The notes: generated by a model from the letters alone, not told the origin. 20,309 nt of DNA from PWND01 sp964601515 (GCA_964601515.1 CAZRNU010000050.1:1-20309); one strand, 5' to 3'; numbered from the stretch's first letter, positions 1 to 7,850 are shown. Numbers and translations are program-made.

Positions 1-30
1 TCATATTTGTCTCCTGTCACTTTTATCTGA

Positions 31-444
31 TCTGTTAACAAAGTTATTTTAATTGGGCACCTGGGCAAAGACCCTGAAATCAGAACAATTGAAGGCGGTG
101 CAAAGAAAGCTTCTTTTTCATTAGCAACAACAGAAGTTTACAAAAACAAAGATGGTGTAAAAACTGAATCAACAGAATGGCATAATATAATATTATGGCG
201 TGGACTTGCTGAGCTTGCAGAAAGTTATCTAAAAAAAGGTAGTCAGATATACCTTGAGGGAAGAATAAAATACAGACAGTATGACGATAAAGATGGTGTA
301 AAAAAGTATATTACCGAGATTAATGGAGATACTTTAACTTTCTTGGGTGGAAGAAAAGACTCAGAAGCAGGTTCAAGTCCAACTTCAAAAGACGCAGTTG
401 AAGATTTACCAACAAATGATCAAGATGACGACCTACCGTTCTAG
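31..444 (+). CDS. ssb: Single-stranded DNA-binding protein (SSB), start codon missing
   Basis: The frame encodes about 137 residues with a typical SSB OB-fold. It opens SVNKVILIGHLGKDPEIR, continues through the ESTEWHNIILW and YLKKGSQIYLEGRIKYR strands, and ends in a polar linker and the acidic tip DDDLPF, which in known SSBs recruits partner proteins. It should bind ssDNA in replication, recombination and repair. The family normally reads Met-Ser-Val-Asn-Lys, but here the Ser codon at 31 is directly preceded by an in-frame TGA at 28-30. There is no ATG, GTG or TTG anywhere in the early part of the frame, and the protein contains no methionine at all. Either the first ~30 bases are a contig-edge or assembly artefact, a mutation removed the start, or a rare start such as ATT at 46 is used. 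The family call is firm; the 5' end is not. Confidence 0.9.
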   Translation, partial: SVNKVILIGHLGKDPEIRTIEGGAKKASFSLATTEVYKNKDGVKTESTEWHNIILWRGLAELAESYLKKGSQIYLEGRIKYRQYDDKDGVKKYITEINGDTLTFLGGRKDSEAGSSPTSKDAVEDLPTNDQDDDLPF

Positions 445-477
445 AAAAAAAGCCTCAAGAAATTGAGGCTTTTTTTT
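445..477. terminator. Bidirectional rho-independent terminator
   Basis: An 8-bp perfect stem (AGCCTCAA at 451-458, TTGAGGCT at 463-470) closes a GAAA loop. It is flanked by an A-run (445-450) and a T-run (471-477), so it can end transcription in both directions. It follows the ssb stop and sits directly at the stop (476-478) of the convergent sensor gene, ending the five-gene minus-strand block. Confidence 0.88.
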
Positions 478-3346
478 ATCCAATCCTGTACTCTAAACTT
501 AATCTCGATTGATGATCTGATAGGTTTGCAATTATTTTTTTGAGCATTATTTTTTCTAAATCACTCAGAGTTTTGGTCTGAATCTGATTATTAACAATAG
601 TGTTAGCTTCAATTTGCTTCAATTGATTTTTAATTCTAAGCAACATTAAAAATCTATATGCTTGCTCTATTTCTTCCTTAACTGTATCTGTAACAGCGTC
701 TGCAGAGTGAAGAGCAAAAAGCCTCTCTAAAGTATTTCTTTCACCAATTCCAAATTTCAGTGACCATAATCTTACTATGCTGGTTATAGTAAGCAAAGGA
801 AGTTTTACATCATAATAATCAACATGCTTTGCACTTTCAATAGCATGAAGTTTTAATGTAATGGTGCTTTGTGCAAGATTATAGAAAAAAACATTTTTAT
901 CTTTAAGATTTTTCTGGCAGAACTGCTGAAGTTTGTTTGCAATATCAAAATCGCCAAAAACAGGTCTGAAATCAAAAAATATAGAAATGTTAAGAATTTC
1001 CTGAGGATTTGGTTTTTCAATCCATTCTGAAATTAATCTTTTCCAATCTTCCATCTCAAGGCACCATTGTTTATTCATTGCCATAACGCCTCCTTTACAT
1101 AAAGGATATCCGGCTTTATTAAGTTTTTGGCAAATGTTTTCTCCCAGATTCAAGAAATAATCCTGAAGGATTTTATTATCTGCGCCAATGTTATTAATAA
1201 AAATAATGGCATTATCCTGATCAGTAGCAAGCGTTTGTTCTCGCCTGCCCTCGCTTCCAAGTGCTAAAAACACAAAAGAGGTTGGCGGATCTCCAACTTC
1301 ATTGATTGCTTCATTAATAATTTTTTCAGTAATTGTATCTGACAGTTTACTTATTAGCTTACCTGTGGTTGCAACACCGGTGCCTGTTTCCACTAGTGAT
1401 GAAATTAACCTCGGCAAGCGATTCATGGCCTCATTAATTTCATAAATTGATTCAGATTTTTGAATTGAATTAATTAAATATTCAGGCGTATCTTTTCTTA
1501 ACTCTGAAAGACGAATTAAGCTAATATATGAGTGGGATTTATTATCGGCAGAATTCACAACAACATAAGATACATTATGCTGCATCATTAATGTGAAGGC
1601 ATCCATAACCATATCATCTTCAGATACTGCAATAATAGGAGAACTCATTATTTTAGCAACTGCAACTGAATCGTTATTTCCTGCAGCAATAACTCTTCTG
1701 CTGATATCACTATGAGTAACCAAACCCATCAATTCATTTTGCTCATCCACAACAAGAAGTACGTCAGATTTTGCGCTAACCATTAGTTTCGCAGCAATCT
1801 TAACGCTGGTTTTTAAATCACACTTTGGTGCAGTTAGCATAAAATCCTTCAAAGGCTGCAAAAGAACATTTGCAGATAATTGTAATGAAGGAGGATTTTT
1901 CTTAAAGTCTGAATCTCTGCTAAGATGGTCGTAAGCATCAATTATAACCCCATCACAGAAATTTAATTTACCATCAGCATCCTCAACAGGAAATAGTGAA
2001 ACCATTGCCATAAATACAGTACCATCTCCCTTTCGAATTCTAATAAGTTTATCTTTTACATGGATTCCTTCATTTATTGCTCTTACAACTTCTTTTTTCT
2101 CGCCTGATAAATCGAAAAGTTCCTGCACATGAGTATCCTTTAATTCATATTGAGAGGAATAACCAAGAAGCTCTAATGCTTTAGTATTAATTTCTGTGAA
2201 TCTGGACTGTCTTCCAAGGGTGCATCTAAAAACACCAATATTCATAAGGCCGGCAATAGACTTGAATTTTTCCATGCTCAAGTCGAGTTCTCTTTCTACA
2301 TTCTTATGTCTGGAAACATCCTTAACGGCATAAATAAACCCCTTTTTACCTTCAATTTCAAATTTGGAAATGTTAATTACCACATCTACTAGAACTCCGT
2401 TTTTCTTTTGAATTTTTTTTTCAGCAGACAATTGAGAAGCATTAACAATTTCTTTATTATCATCATTCTTGTCTAAACCTACTATCTCTTTGAGAGTTTC
2501 AATAAGTTTATAATTGTGCTCATCAAAATCAGACTGAGAGTATCCCAAAAGATTTAGAAGATAAGGATTGCAATAAACTATTTCATTTTCAATCACCATC
2601 AATACTCCATCAGTAGATGCTTCCACTAGCTTTTTATATCTCTGCATTGAATCTCTGAGCCTTTCCTGGGCTGCATTTCTTTCTTGCTCGGCAACATAGT
2701 TTCTTCTTGCCAGATAGCTTATTATTGTTCCTATTAAAACAGTAATTAATAGAGAAATCCAAACAACTTTTTGAGTAAGATTGGCAATTTCTCTTTTCAC
2801 ATCTTCAATATAAATACCTGTTCCAACAATCCATCCCCATGGTTCATAAGATTTTACATAAGATAATTTTGGTACAACAGTGAGGCTGTCATCTTTCCAT
2901 TGCCAATCGTATTCAACATATCCATCACCATTATTTTTAACAATATTCACTATATCAACAAAAAAATTCCTACCACGAGAATCTCTATAATCAGACAAAT
3001 TAGAACCAATCAAGCCTGTTCTATAGGGGTGCATAATCATTACAGGAATAGTGTCGGTAATCCAGAAATAATCCTTTAGTTCTTCTCCATACCTCATATC
3101 ACTAATAATTAAAGATGCTTCAAGCTTTGCATCTTCAAGATTAAAATCCTCGTCAATCATTGCGTCCAGCTTATGCATTACGCTCCATGCTGTATTTGTG
3201 AGCTCTCTGATAGTTTCTCTTTTACCATTCATTAAACTTTCTCTGTAATTTGGAATTACAAAAACAAAAATTGCAGCAAGGAATAATAATACTGCAGCCA
3301 TTGACGGGAGTAATATTCTAAAAAAGAATTTGGTATTATTTATCAT
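476..3346 (-). CDS. Membrane sensor: Cache-PAS-PAS-CBS-CBS-DUF294 nucleotidyltransferase
   Basis: This is a 956-residue protein. A membrane segment lies at about 8-31, followed by an extracytoplasmic single-Cache domain (about 40-190; FWITD, MIMHPYR and GWIVGTGIYI are typical). A second membrane segment (about 193-212) leads into a PAS domain (about 232-345), a second PAS (about 355-475), a CBS pair (about 500-620), a GlnD-like DUF294 nucleotidyltransferase (about 635-770) and DUF294_C (about 790-940). The nucleotidyltransferase keeps G697-S698 and an Asp pair, D709 and D711 (TDQDN), so it may be active. No kinase, GGDEF or methyl-acceptor output domain is present. DUF294-CBS proteins are commonly found beside ActP-type symporters, usually with a cNMP-binding or simple N-terminus; here a Cache/PAS sensor replaces it. 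It is the last gene of the symporter block, 12 bp after the phosphoesterase. Its substrate is unknown; nucleotidylation of a protein partner is inferred from GlnD homology. Confidence 0.85.
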   Translation of the reverse strand: MINNTKFFFRILLPSMAAVLLFLAAIFVFVIPNYRESLMNGKRETIRELTNTAWSVMHKLDAMIDEDFNLEDAKLEASLIISDMRYGEELKDYFWITDTIPVMIMHPYRTGLIGSNLSDYRDSRGRNFFVDIVNIVKNNGDGYVEYDWQWKDDSLTVVPKLSYVKSYEPWGWIVGTGIYIEDVKREIANLTQKVVWISLLITVLIGTIISYLARRNYVAEQERNAAQERLRDSMQRYKKLVEASTDGVLMVIENEIVYCNPYLLNLLGYSQSDFDEHNYKLIETLKEIVGLDKNDDNKEIVNASQLSAEKKIQKKNGVLVDVVINISKFEIEGKKGFIYAVKDVSRHKNVERELDLSMEKFKSIAGLMNIGVFRCTLGRQSRFTEINTKALELLGYSSQYELKDTHVQELFDLSGEKKEVVRAINEGIHVKDKLIRIRKGDGTVFMAMVSLFPVEDADGKLNFCDGVIIDAYDHLSRDSDFKKNPPSLQLSANVLLQPLKDFMLTAPKCDLKTSVKIAAKLMVSAKSDVLLVVDEQNELMGLVTHSDISRRVIAAGNNDSVAVAKIMSSPIIAVSEDDMVMDAFTLMMQHNVSYVVVNSADNKSHSYISLIRLSELRKDTPEYLINSIQKSESIYEINEAMNRLPRLISSLVETGTGVATTGKLISKLSDTITEKIINEAINEVGDPPTSFVFLALGSEGRREQTLATDQDNAIIFINNIGADNKILQDYFLNLGENICQKLNKAGYPLCKGGVMAMNKQWCLEMEDWKRLISEWIEKPNPQEILNISIFFDFRPVFGDFDIANKLQQFCQKNLKDKNVFFYNLAQSTITLKLHAIESAKHVDYYDVKLPLLTITSIVRLWSLKFGIGERNTLERLFALHSADAVTDTVKEEIEQAYRFLMLLRIKNQLKQIEANTIVNNQIQTKTLSDLEKIMLKKIIANLSDHQSRLSLEYRIG

Positions 3347-3358
3347 ATTGTCAATGTT

Positions 3359-4099
3359 TTATCCAATTAAACAAGGAGTTATTTCATAAGAGGCAGTATT
3401 GTACAATAAATATGTCCCGGATTTTCTTCCACCAGTAACAGGAGGACAAAAAACTATTCTATAGTTACTTTTTATCGAAAACGGTTCATATCTTGGAGCC
3501 GACCAAAAAAGTTTCCCGGCAATGTTAACACCACTAGGATGTGCATGTCCGGAAAAAGCAAGCTTTGCATCACACTCTTCCATAAAAGAAAAATGTTCTT
3601 TTAATTCGCTTATTTTATAAGGGAACCATTTGCCAATACCCGACATATCAGGCTTTATAAAATGCGAAAATAAAATATTGTAATTTTCTGTCGCAGAAAT
3701 TTCAAATTCTTTTAACCCTTTAAGAAAGCTCATATTCTTTTCAGACAGCGCAGGTATCACTTCTTCTTCATACAACCACAGTGTATTATTGGCAATTGAT
3801 TTCCTTTCTTCTAATGAAAGACTATACCAATTGTCGGGAATATTTTTCTCCTTATAATAAGATGGGAGCCTTTGGCTGTTAAATAGGTCGTGATTACCTG
3901 GAATTACTATATCTGCTTCCTCTCTAATTAAATCAACACAAGCATTAGCGTCAGGTTTGTGATCATAAAACTCTCTGGCAAAACCGGTAATATCGCCAAG
4001 GCAAACCAATAAATCATAGCCCTTGGATTTTATTGATTTGAATGCCTTTTCCAGCATTGCAATATCTTCATGTATGTCGGAAAGAATTGCTATTCTCAT
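3359..4099 (-). CDS. Calcineurin-like metallophosphoesterase
   Basis: This 246-residue cytoplasmic protein carries the full set of metallophosphoesterase motifs: D8-I-H10, G35-D36, G68-N-H-D71, H146 (SHF) and G184-H-A-H187. These residues normally bind two metals and hydrolyse phosphomono- or diesters. There is no signal peptide or membrane segment. The substrate cannot be read from the sequence; small phosphodiesters or nucleotides are possible, and the neighbouring nucleotidyltransferase makes an opposing nucleotide-removal role thinkable but unproven. It lies 12 bp before the sensor gene and 103 bp after the TPR gene. That gap carries a credible promoter of its own (TTG-N18-TAACTTTG on the minus strand), so this gene and the sensor could be expressed separately from the symporter genes. 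Confidence 0.85.
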   Translation of the reverse strand: MRIAILSDIHEDIAMLEKAFKSIKSKGYDLLVCLGDITGFAREFYDHKPDANACVDLIREEADIVIPGNHDLFNSQRLPSYYKEKNIPDNWYSLSLEERKSIANNTLWLYEEEVIPALSEKNMSFLKGLKEFEISATENYNILFSHFIKPDMSGIGKWFPYKISELKEHFSFMEECDAKLAFSGHAHPSGVNIAGKLFWSAPRYEPFSIKSNYRIVFCPPVTGGRKSGTYLLYNTASYEITPCLIG

Positions 4100-4105
4100 G
4101 CGCTC

Positions 4106-4159
4106 TGCAGGTTTGTTTCAAAGTTACTAAAATTAAAAAACAAACAAGTAACACCTGCA
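4106..4159 (-). promoter_or_regulatory. Internal promoter with an overlapping inverted repeat, upstream of the phosphoesterase gene
   Basis: Read on the minus strand, TTG (4145-4147) is followed after 18 bp by TAACTTTG (4119-4126), matching the Bacteroidota pattern TTG-N17-23-TAnnTTTG. The start codon lies about 20 bp downstream. The same stretch carries an interrupted dyad: TGCAGGT (4106-4112) pairs with ACCTGCA (4153-4159), and GTTACT (4123-4128) pairs with AGTAAC (4147-4152). The two right arms abut, while the left arms are split by 10 nt. The dyad could be an operator or an RNA fold. Confidence 0.45.
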
Positions 4160-4202
4160 TCTTTTTGCATCAGGATATATAAATGTTTAGACAATAGGCC
4201 TG

Positions 4203-4955
4203 TTATAGCCTGTCTTTGGGGAATATTTTTCTTAATGTACTACGTTTTTTTTCAGGCTGATTAAATAAAACATTAAGATTGTTTTCAGCGGCCAGGTTAT
4301 CCGGCCATAATTCTAATGCCTTAAGATACATTTTTACTGCATCGTCGAATTCTTCACGGTGCCTTAATACTATACCATAATTAGTGTAACTAACCGACAA
4401 TCTCCTTGGTGTTTCTGCCTGAGCTTCAGCTATCTGCTTAACTCGTTTCTTTATGTATCTTTCAGTATTCTTATTTTCAAAAGCAATATCATTATTATTG
4501 AAATGAGGCAGGATAAAACTTTTTATTTCCTCCCTGTTTTTGTTTTCGTATGTTTCAATCCATGATGAATAAAGTTCAATGCTTTTCAAGGCATTAATTT
4601 CAGCCAATTGAAGTAAAGAATCTTTAGAAATGCTGTCGTTTGAATTCAATGCCATAGAAATGTAAGCTGCAGCTCTGTTATTGTATAAAACGCCAACTTC
4701 ATATGAAGCTGCATAATGCTCATATTTTAAATAGATTGACTCAATAGTATCCATAAGATAAAACACAGAATCAAATAAGGCATTTTCAGCATAGTGATTA
4801 TATTTTTCGTATAACAAATGAGCATCATAAACACGAGGATCTGTAGAAAGATTTTCATATTTATAATATCTGTCGGCAATTACAAGAGCCAAAATAAAAA
4901 GAGTACTCATCACAATGATGAGTACTCTTGAGGATTTATTCTTTAAAAATTTCAT
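4203..4955 (-). CDS. Membrane-anchored TPR protein of unknown function
   Basis: The 250-residue protein has one N-terminal membrane segment (about 10-27) with no clear cleavage site, so it is probably anchored with the rest in the periplasm. The body is alpha-helical. A clear tetratricopeptide unit sits near the C-terminus (SYTNYGIVLRHREEFDDAVK, then YLKALELWPDNLAAENNL), with weaker helical pairs earlier (VLYNNRAAAYISMAL). TPRs mediate protein-protein contacts; no catalytic residues are evident. It begins 3 bp after the symporter stop, suggesting translational coupling, so a role as an accessory or assembly factor for the transporter or the downstream sensor is plausible. I do not recognise a named family. 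Confidence 0.7.
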   Translation of the reverse strand: MKFLKNKSSRVLIIVMSTLFILALVIADRYYKYENLSTDPRVYDAHLLYEKYNHYAENALFDSVFYLMDTIESIYLKYEHYAASYEVGVLYNNRAAAYISMALNSNDSISKDSLLQLAEINALKSIELYSSWIETYENKNREEIKSFILPHFNNNDIAFENKNTERYIKKRVKQIAEAQAETPRRLSVSYTNYGIVLRHREEFDDAVKMYLKALELWPDNLAAENNLNVLFNQPEKKRSTLRKIFPKDRL

Positions 4956-4958
4956 ATT

Positions 4959-6632
4959 CTACAAATGAACCTGTTCAACCAAAAACTTACGAATTTCGAT
5001 AGGCGTAGGTTTAGTAAGCTTAGAAACAATAATATTAACTAAAATTGCAAGAGGAGCACCTATCCATGCAAAATACCAAGCACCAAGCCAATATTCAACG
5101 AACTGATGATATGGAAGAACTATTCCTGATTTTCCAACAACGAAGTAGGAAATAGAAATTATTGACACTAAACAACCTGCAATTAATCCTGCAATTGCAC
5201 CTTGTTTATTTGAACCACTCCACCAGATTCCAAGAAGGAATAATGGGAAAATTGTACAACCGGCCAATGAGAATGTAAGAGCAACTAATTCGGCAATAAG
5301 AGCAAGTTCCTGCATTGCAATTATAGCGACAATAATTGCCATTAGAATTGTTCCCAATCTTGCAATCATTAGTTGTTTTTTAGCAGTAGCTTCAGGGTTG
5401 ATAACTTTCACATAAAGGTCGTGAGAGAAAGCCGAAGCACCGGTAACCAGCAATCCTGAAACAGTTGAGAAAGCGGCAGAAACGGCACCTGCAGCAAGAA
5501 GGCCAACAATCAGAGGATGAATATTACCCAGCTGAGCTGTATAAACTACAATTGCATCTTTTGCCAATGCACCAACTTCCGGGTGAGCGGCTAGAATTTT
5601 TCCAAAAGCGGCATAAACAGGAGCTGTCCAATAAAGAATACAAATAAAGAACAAACCCCAAACTACTGACCATCTTGCATCTTTAGAATTAGGCACAACA
5701 TAAAATCTTTGAATAACGTGAGGAAGTCCTGCGGTACCAATCATAAGAGCAAACACTATAGCCATCCACTGAAAGAATGTTCCACCTGAAGAAATAGCCC
5801 ATGGCATTGCGTACTCCGGAGAAGCAACAATCGCAAAATGATGTCCATAATTATTAAATAATTCTGCGCTGTCGGCAAGAGAAATTCCTGAAACTATATC
5901 AGAAACAACAGATCCGTATCCGATTGGAGGTAAAAGCCAGAAATAATCGTATTTGAATAATAGAATAAACAATGGGATAAGGAAAGATACAATAATAATA
6001 ACATATTGGATTTGCATATTCTTAGTAACACCAAGCATACCTGAGATTAAAGTGTAAGCTAAAACTACTCCACCACCAATGATTAAAGCATAAACATAGT
6101 CTATACCCATAATCCATTTAAACATAATTCCAATACCGCCAAACTGAGCTACGCAATAAGCTATAGAAATAAGGATAGCAAGTATAGCACCGAATATCCT
6201 TAATCCTCTTGAATAAAATCTGTCGCCAATAAAATCAGGGGCCGTATATTTACCATACTTTCTTATCTGACCAGCCATAAGTATAAGCAGAAGAACATAA
6301 CCACCTGTCCAACCCACAACATAAGCAAGACCATGATATCCTGTTCCAAACATAAGAGCTGCCATTCCAAGGAAACTTGCTGCACTCATCCAGTTTGATG
6401 CAATTGCCATACCGGAACCAACTCTTGAAATACTTCTACCGGCTGCATAATAATCAGATGTATCTTTAGCACGGAATAAAATTCCAACCATTACAAATGT
6501 TATAAGAACAAGAATAAGTATAATGGCAGGTCCGGTTTTGAAACTACCTTCCAGCTCTGTGGCTTTGGCTGCTGCATGTGAAGACACAGACACAAGGAGC
6601 ATTATAATTAAGAATAATATCTTTTTCATCAT
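4959..6632 (-). CDS. Sodium:solute symporter, ActP/VC_2705-like (probable acetate or organic-acid uptake)
   Basis: This is a 557-residue polytopic inner-membrane protein of the SSS family. A cleavable-looking leader (about 1-20, ending SSHAAA), also found in ActP, precedes the first transmembrane helix. The stretches SDYYAAGRSIS, NWMSAASFLGMAALMFGTGY and GTAGLPHVIQRFYVVP match acetate permease ActP and the VC_2705 subfamily. The latter subfamily is known to work with a small DUF4212 subunit, and a DUF4212-type gene lies 29 bp upstream. The expected role is Na+-driven uptake of acetate or a related small carboxylate; the substrate is inferred from family only. The TPR gene follows after 3 bp. 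Two adjacent methionines make the start ambiguous by one codon. Confidence 0.9.
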   Translation of the reverse strand: MMKKILFLIIMLLVSVSSHAAAKATELEGSFKTGPAIILILVLITFVMVGILFRAKDTSDYYAAGRSISRVGSGMAIASNWMSAASFLGMAALMFGTGYHGLAYVVGWTGGYVLLLILMAGQIRKYGKYTAPDFIGDRFYSRGLRIFGAILAILISIAYCVAQFGGIGIMFKWIMGIDYVYALIIGGGVVLAYTLISGMLGVTKNMQIQYVIIIVSFLIPLFILLFKYDYFWLLPPIGYGSVVSDIVSGISLADSAELFNNYGHHFAIVASPEYAMPWAISSGGTFFQWMAIVFALMIGTAGLPHVIQRFYVVPNSKDARWSVVWGLFFICILYWTAPVYAAFGKILAAHPEVGALAKDAIVVYTAQLGNIHPLIVGLLAAGAVSAAFSTVSGLLVTGASAFSHDLYVKVINPEATAKKQLMIARLGTILMAIIVAIIAMQELALIAELVALTFSLAGCTIFPLFLLGIWWSGSNKQGAIAGLIAGCLVSIISISYFVVGKSGIVLPYHQFVEYWLGAWYFAWIGAPLAILVNIIVSKLTKPTPIEIRKFLVEQVHL

Positions 6633-6661
6633 ATATCGTTTTAATGTTATTATTAGAAAAA

Positions 6662-7456
6662 TTAAGCCATTTGTTCCTGTTTCTCTATTTTGTCTGTCTC
6701 AACGCAATATATCCAACATAGACCAACAAACAGTATTAATAAAAACACTGCAGAATAGAAATAATGGAATGGGAATCCGAGAAAAGTAAAATCCGTAAGG
6801 AATGATCTGTTGTGTGTCATATAAAGATTCATTGCTTTTTCAACCAACACTTTGTTTTCTTCAGTAAACTCGTCTTTTGAATAGTTTTCAACCAACACTT
6901 TGTTTTCTTCAGTAAACTCGTCTTTTGAATCGGGGTTGATAGCGAAAGAAATTGCAATTATTTTAGTATCCTCAGCACTAACACCAATTATACTGGCAAC
7001 ATCTGCTTCAAGTTTTTTTCGTGCAATAATATACTCAGGATTTGCAATATTTTCACTTGAAGATTTTAGTTCGTTGAATACTTCTACATTATGACAAAGT
7101 TCGTCAAGCTCTTCACCGGCCACTTGAAATAGGCTCCAGTTAAAAGCATTAGCAAGAGCAGCTTTCATATCAGGCTTGATATAAACCTTTCCTAAACACT
7201 GCAATACAGAATTAGCAAGTGTTTTAAGTTCTTCTTCAGAAGCATTGCCATCTTTAACTTGAGTCCAAACCGAATTAAACTCAGTAAGCGCAGGTTCAGG
7301 TGTCGGTTTTCCAAGCAGCTTAAGTGCTATCTGAAATCCAAAGATCGCTATAGCCCATACTAATACAAGCTTTATGACCATGTTTCTATTTCTTCTTGCC
7401 CGTGATGTAACAGGCTTGAAAAAACTCACGTGATAATCGTTATTTGTATTCTCCAT
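6662..7456 (-). CDS. DUF4212-like symporter small subunit with a large soluble insert
   Basis: The protein has 264 residues. The N-terminal part (RRNRNMVIKLVLVWAIAIFG, membrane segment about 27-48) and the C-terminal part (TFLGFPFHYFYSAVFLLILF, about 224-250, then YCVETDKIEKQEQ) match the two-helix SSS small subunit (DUF4212), which is usually only about 80-90 residues. Between the helices lies a soluble, acidic, mostly helical insert of roughly 170 residues, probably on the periplasmic side. Within it, SKDEFTEENKVLVE occurs twice in tandem (177-190 and 193-206). The gene is first in the minus-strand block, 29 bp before the large symporter subunit, which strongly supports the pairing. The insert could be a ligand-binding or Cache-contacting module; I do not recognise its fold. 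Confidence 0.78.
   Translation of the reverse strand: MENTNNDYHVSFFKPVTSRARRNRNMVIKLVLVWAIAIFGFQIALKLLGKPTPEPALTEFNSVWTQVKDGNASEEELKTLANSVLQCLGKVYIKPDMKAALANAFNWSLFQVAGEELDELCHNVEVFNELKSSSENIANPEYIIARKKLEADVASIIGVSAEDTKIIAISFAINPDSKDEFTEENKVLVENYSKDEFTEENKVLVEKAMNLYMTHNRSFLTDFTFLGFPFHYFYSAVFLLILFVGLCWIYCVETDKIEKQEQMA
6837..6930 (-). repeat. Perfect in-frame tandem duplication, 48-bp period
   Basis: A 46-bp stretch at 6837-6882 recurs without any mismatch at 6885-6930, giving a 48-bp (16-codon) period. It duplicates SKDEFTEENKVLVE in the soluble insert of the DUF4212-like protein and keeps the reading frame. Full nucleotide identity points to a very recent slippage event, or to an assembly error. 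Confidence 0.95.
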
Positions 7457-7520
7457 AAAAATTGATAATTAGTTGTTTGGTTACTTTTAAGTAAGTTAAA
7501 ATAGATTAAAAATTCAGGGA

Positions 7521-7529
7521 GCAAATATA
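7521..7529 (-). promoter_or_regulatory. Candidate promoter for the symporter operon
   Basis: Minus-strand TATATTTGC matches the Bacteroidota -7 element TAnnTTTG(C). It lies about 65 bp before the small-subunit start codon. I see no TTG at the usual spacing upstream, so only the -7 half is supported. Confidence 0.4.
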
Positions 7530-7654
7530 ATTATTGTTTTGACTAATTATACTTTTTTTTAAAATATCTGTTTGAAACAATACAAATCTAAGTTTTGAAA
7601 AAAGAACTCATAAAAATAAAATTCATGATAATGTAATTGTTAATAAAAAATGAT

Positions 7655-7663
7655 TACTTTTGC
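7655..7663 (+). promoter_or_regulatory. Candidate promoter for the DEAD-box helicase gene
   Basis: TACTTTTGC matches TAnnTTTGC. A TTG at 7637-7639 lies 15 bp upstream, slightly closer than usual. Transcription from here would give a leader of about 180 nt before the helicase start. Confidence 0.45.
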
Positions 7664-7850
7664 GCCGGTTTTAGAGAAAGATTATCGAATCCCTCCATTT
7701 TAAACAATCTACAGTGTTTTTTTGGTTGAATCTAAAAACTCCTTCGCCATGAAATTTGGAAAAGGATAAACGTTCTGTTGAAATATTATTAACAGGTTAA
7801 CCTGATATCTCCATTAAGGCTGGTTCGGGAAGGCCTTAAAACTTTAGAAA
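7664..7850 (+). promoter_or_regulatory. Long structured 5' leader of the helicase gene
   Basis: The stretch between the candidate promoter and the helicase start codes for nothing obvious. It contains a 12-bp perfect palindrome, CAGGTTAACCTG (7793-7804). A hairpin lies 11 nt before the ATG: TTAAGGCT (7814-7821) pairs with GGCCTTAA (7832-7839) around a 10-nt GC-rich loop, with one G-U pair. A very short reading frame, MKFGKG (7749-7769), is also present. Leaders of cold-shock helicase genes such as E. coli csdA/deaD are known to be regulatory; a similar role here is inference. Confidence 0.4.

Noticed and set aside
5465..5647. Small plus-strand ORF inside the symporter gene
   Set aside because: Shadow of a long, clearly conserved coding frame on the other strand; no family resemblance.
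6837..6930. CRISPR-like or mobile-element repeat
   Set aside because: Only two abutting copies in frame within a gene, with no spacers; a tandem duplication explains it.
7749..7769. Six-codon upstream ORF MKFGKG as a gene
   Set aside because: Too short to support as a coding feature without conservation; mentioned only as part of the leader.
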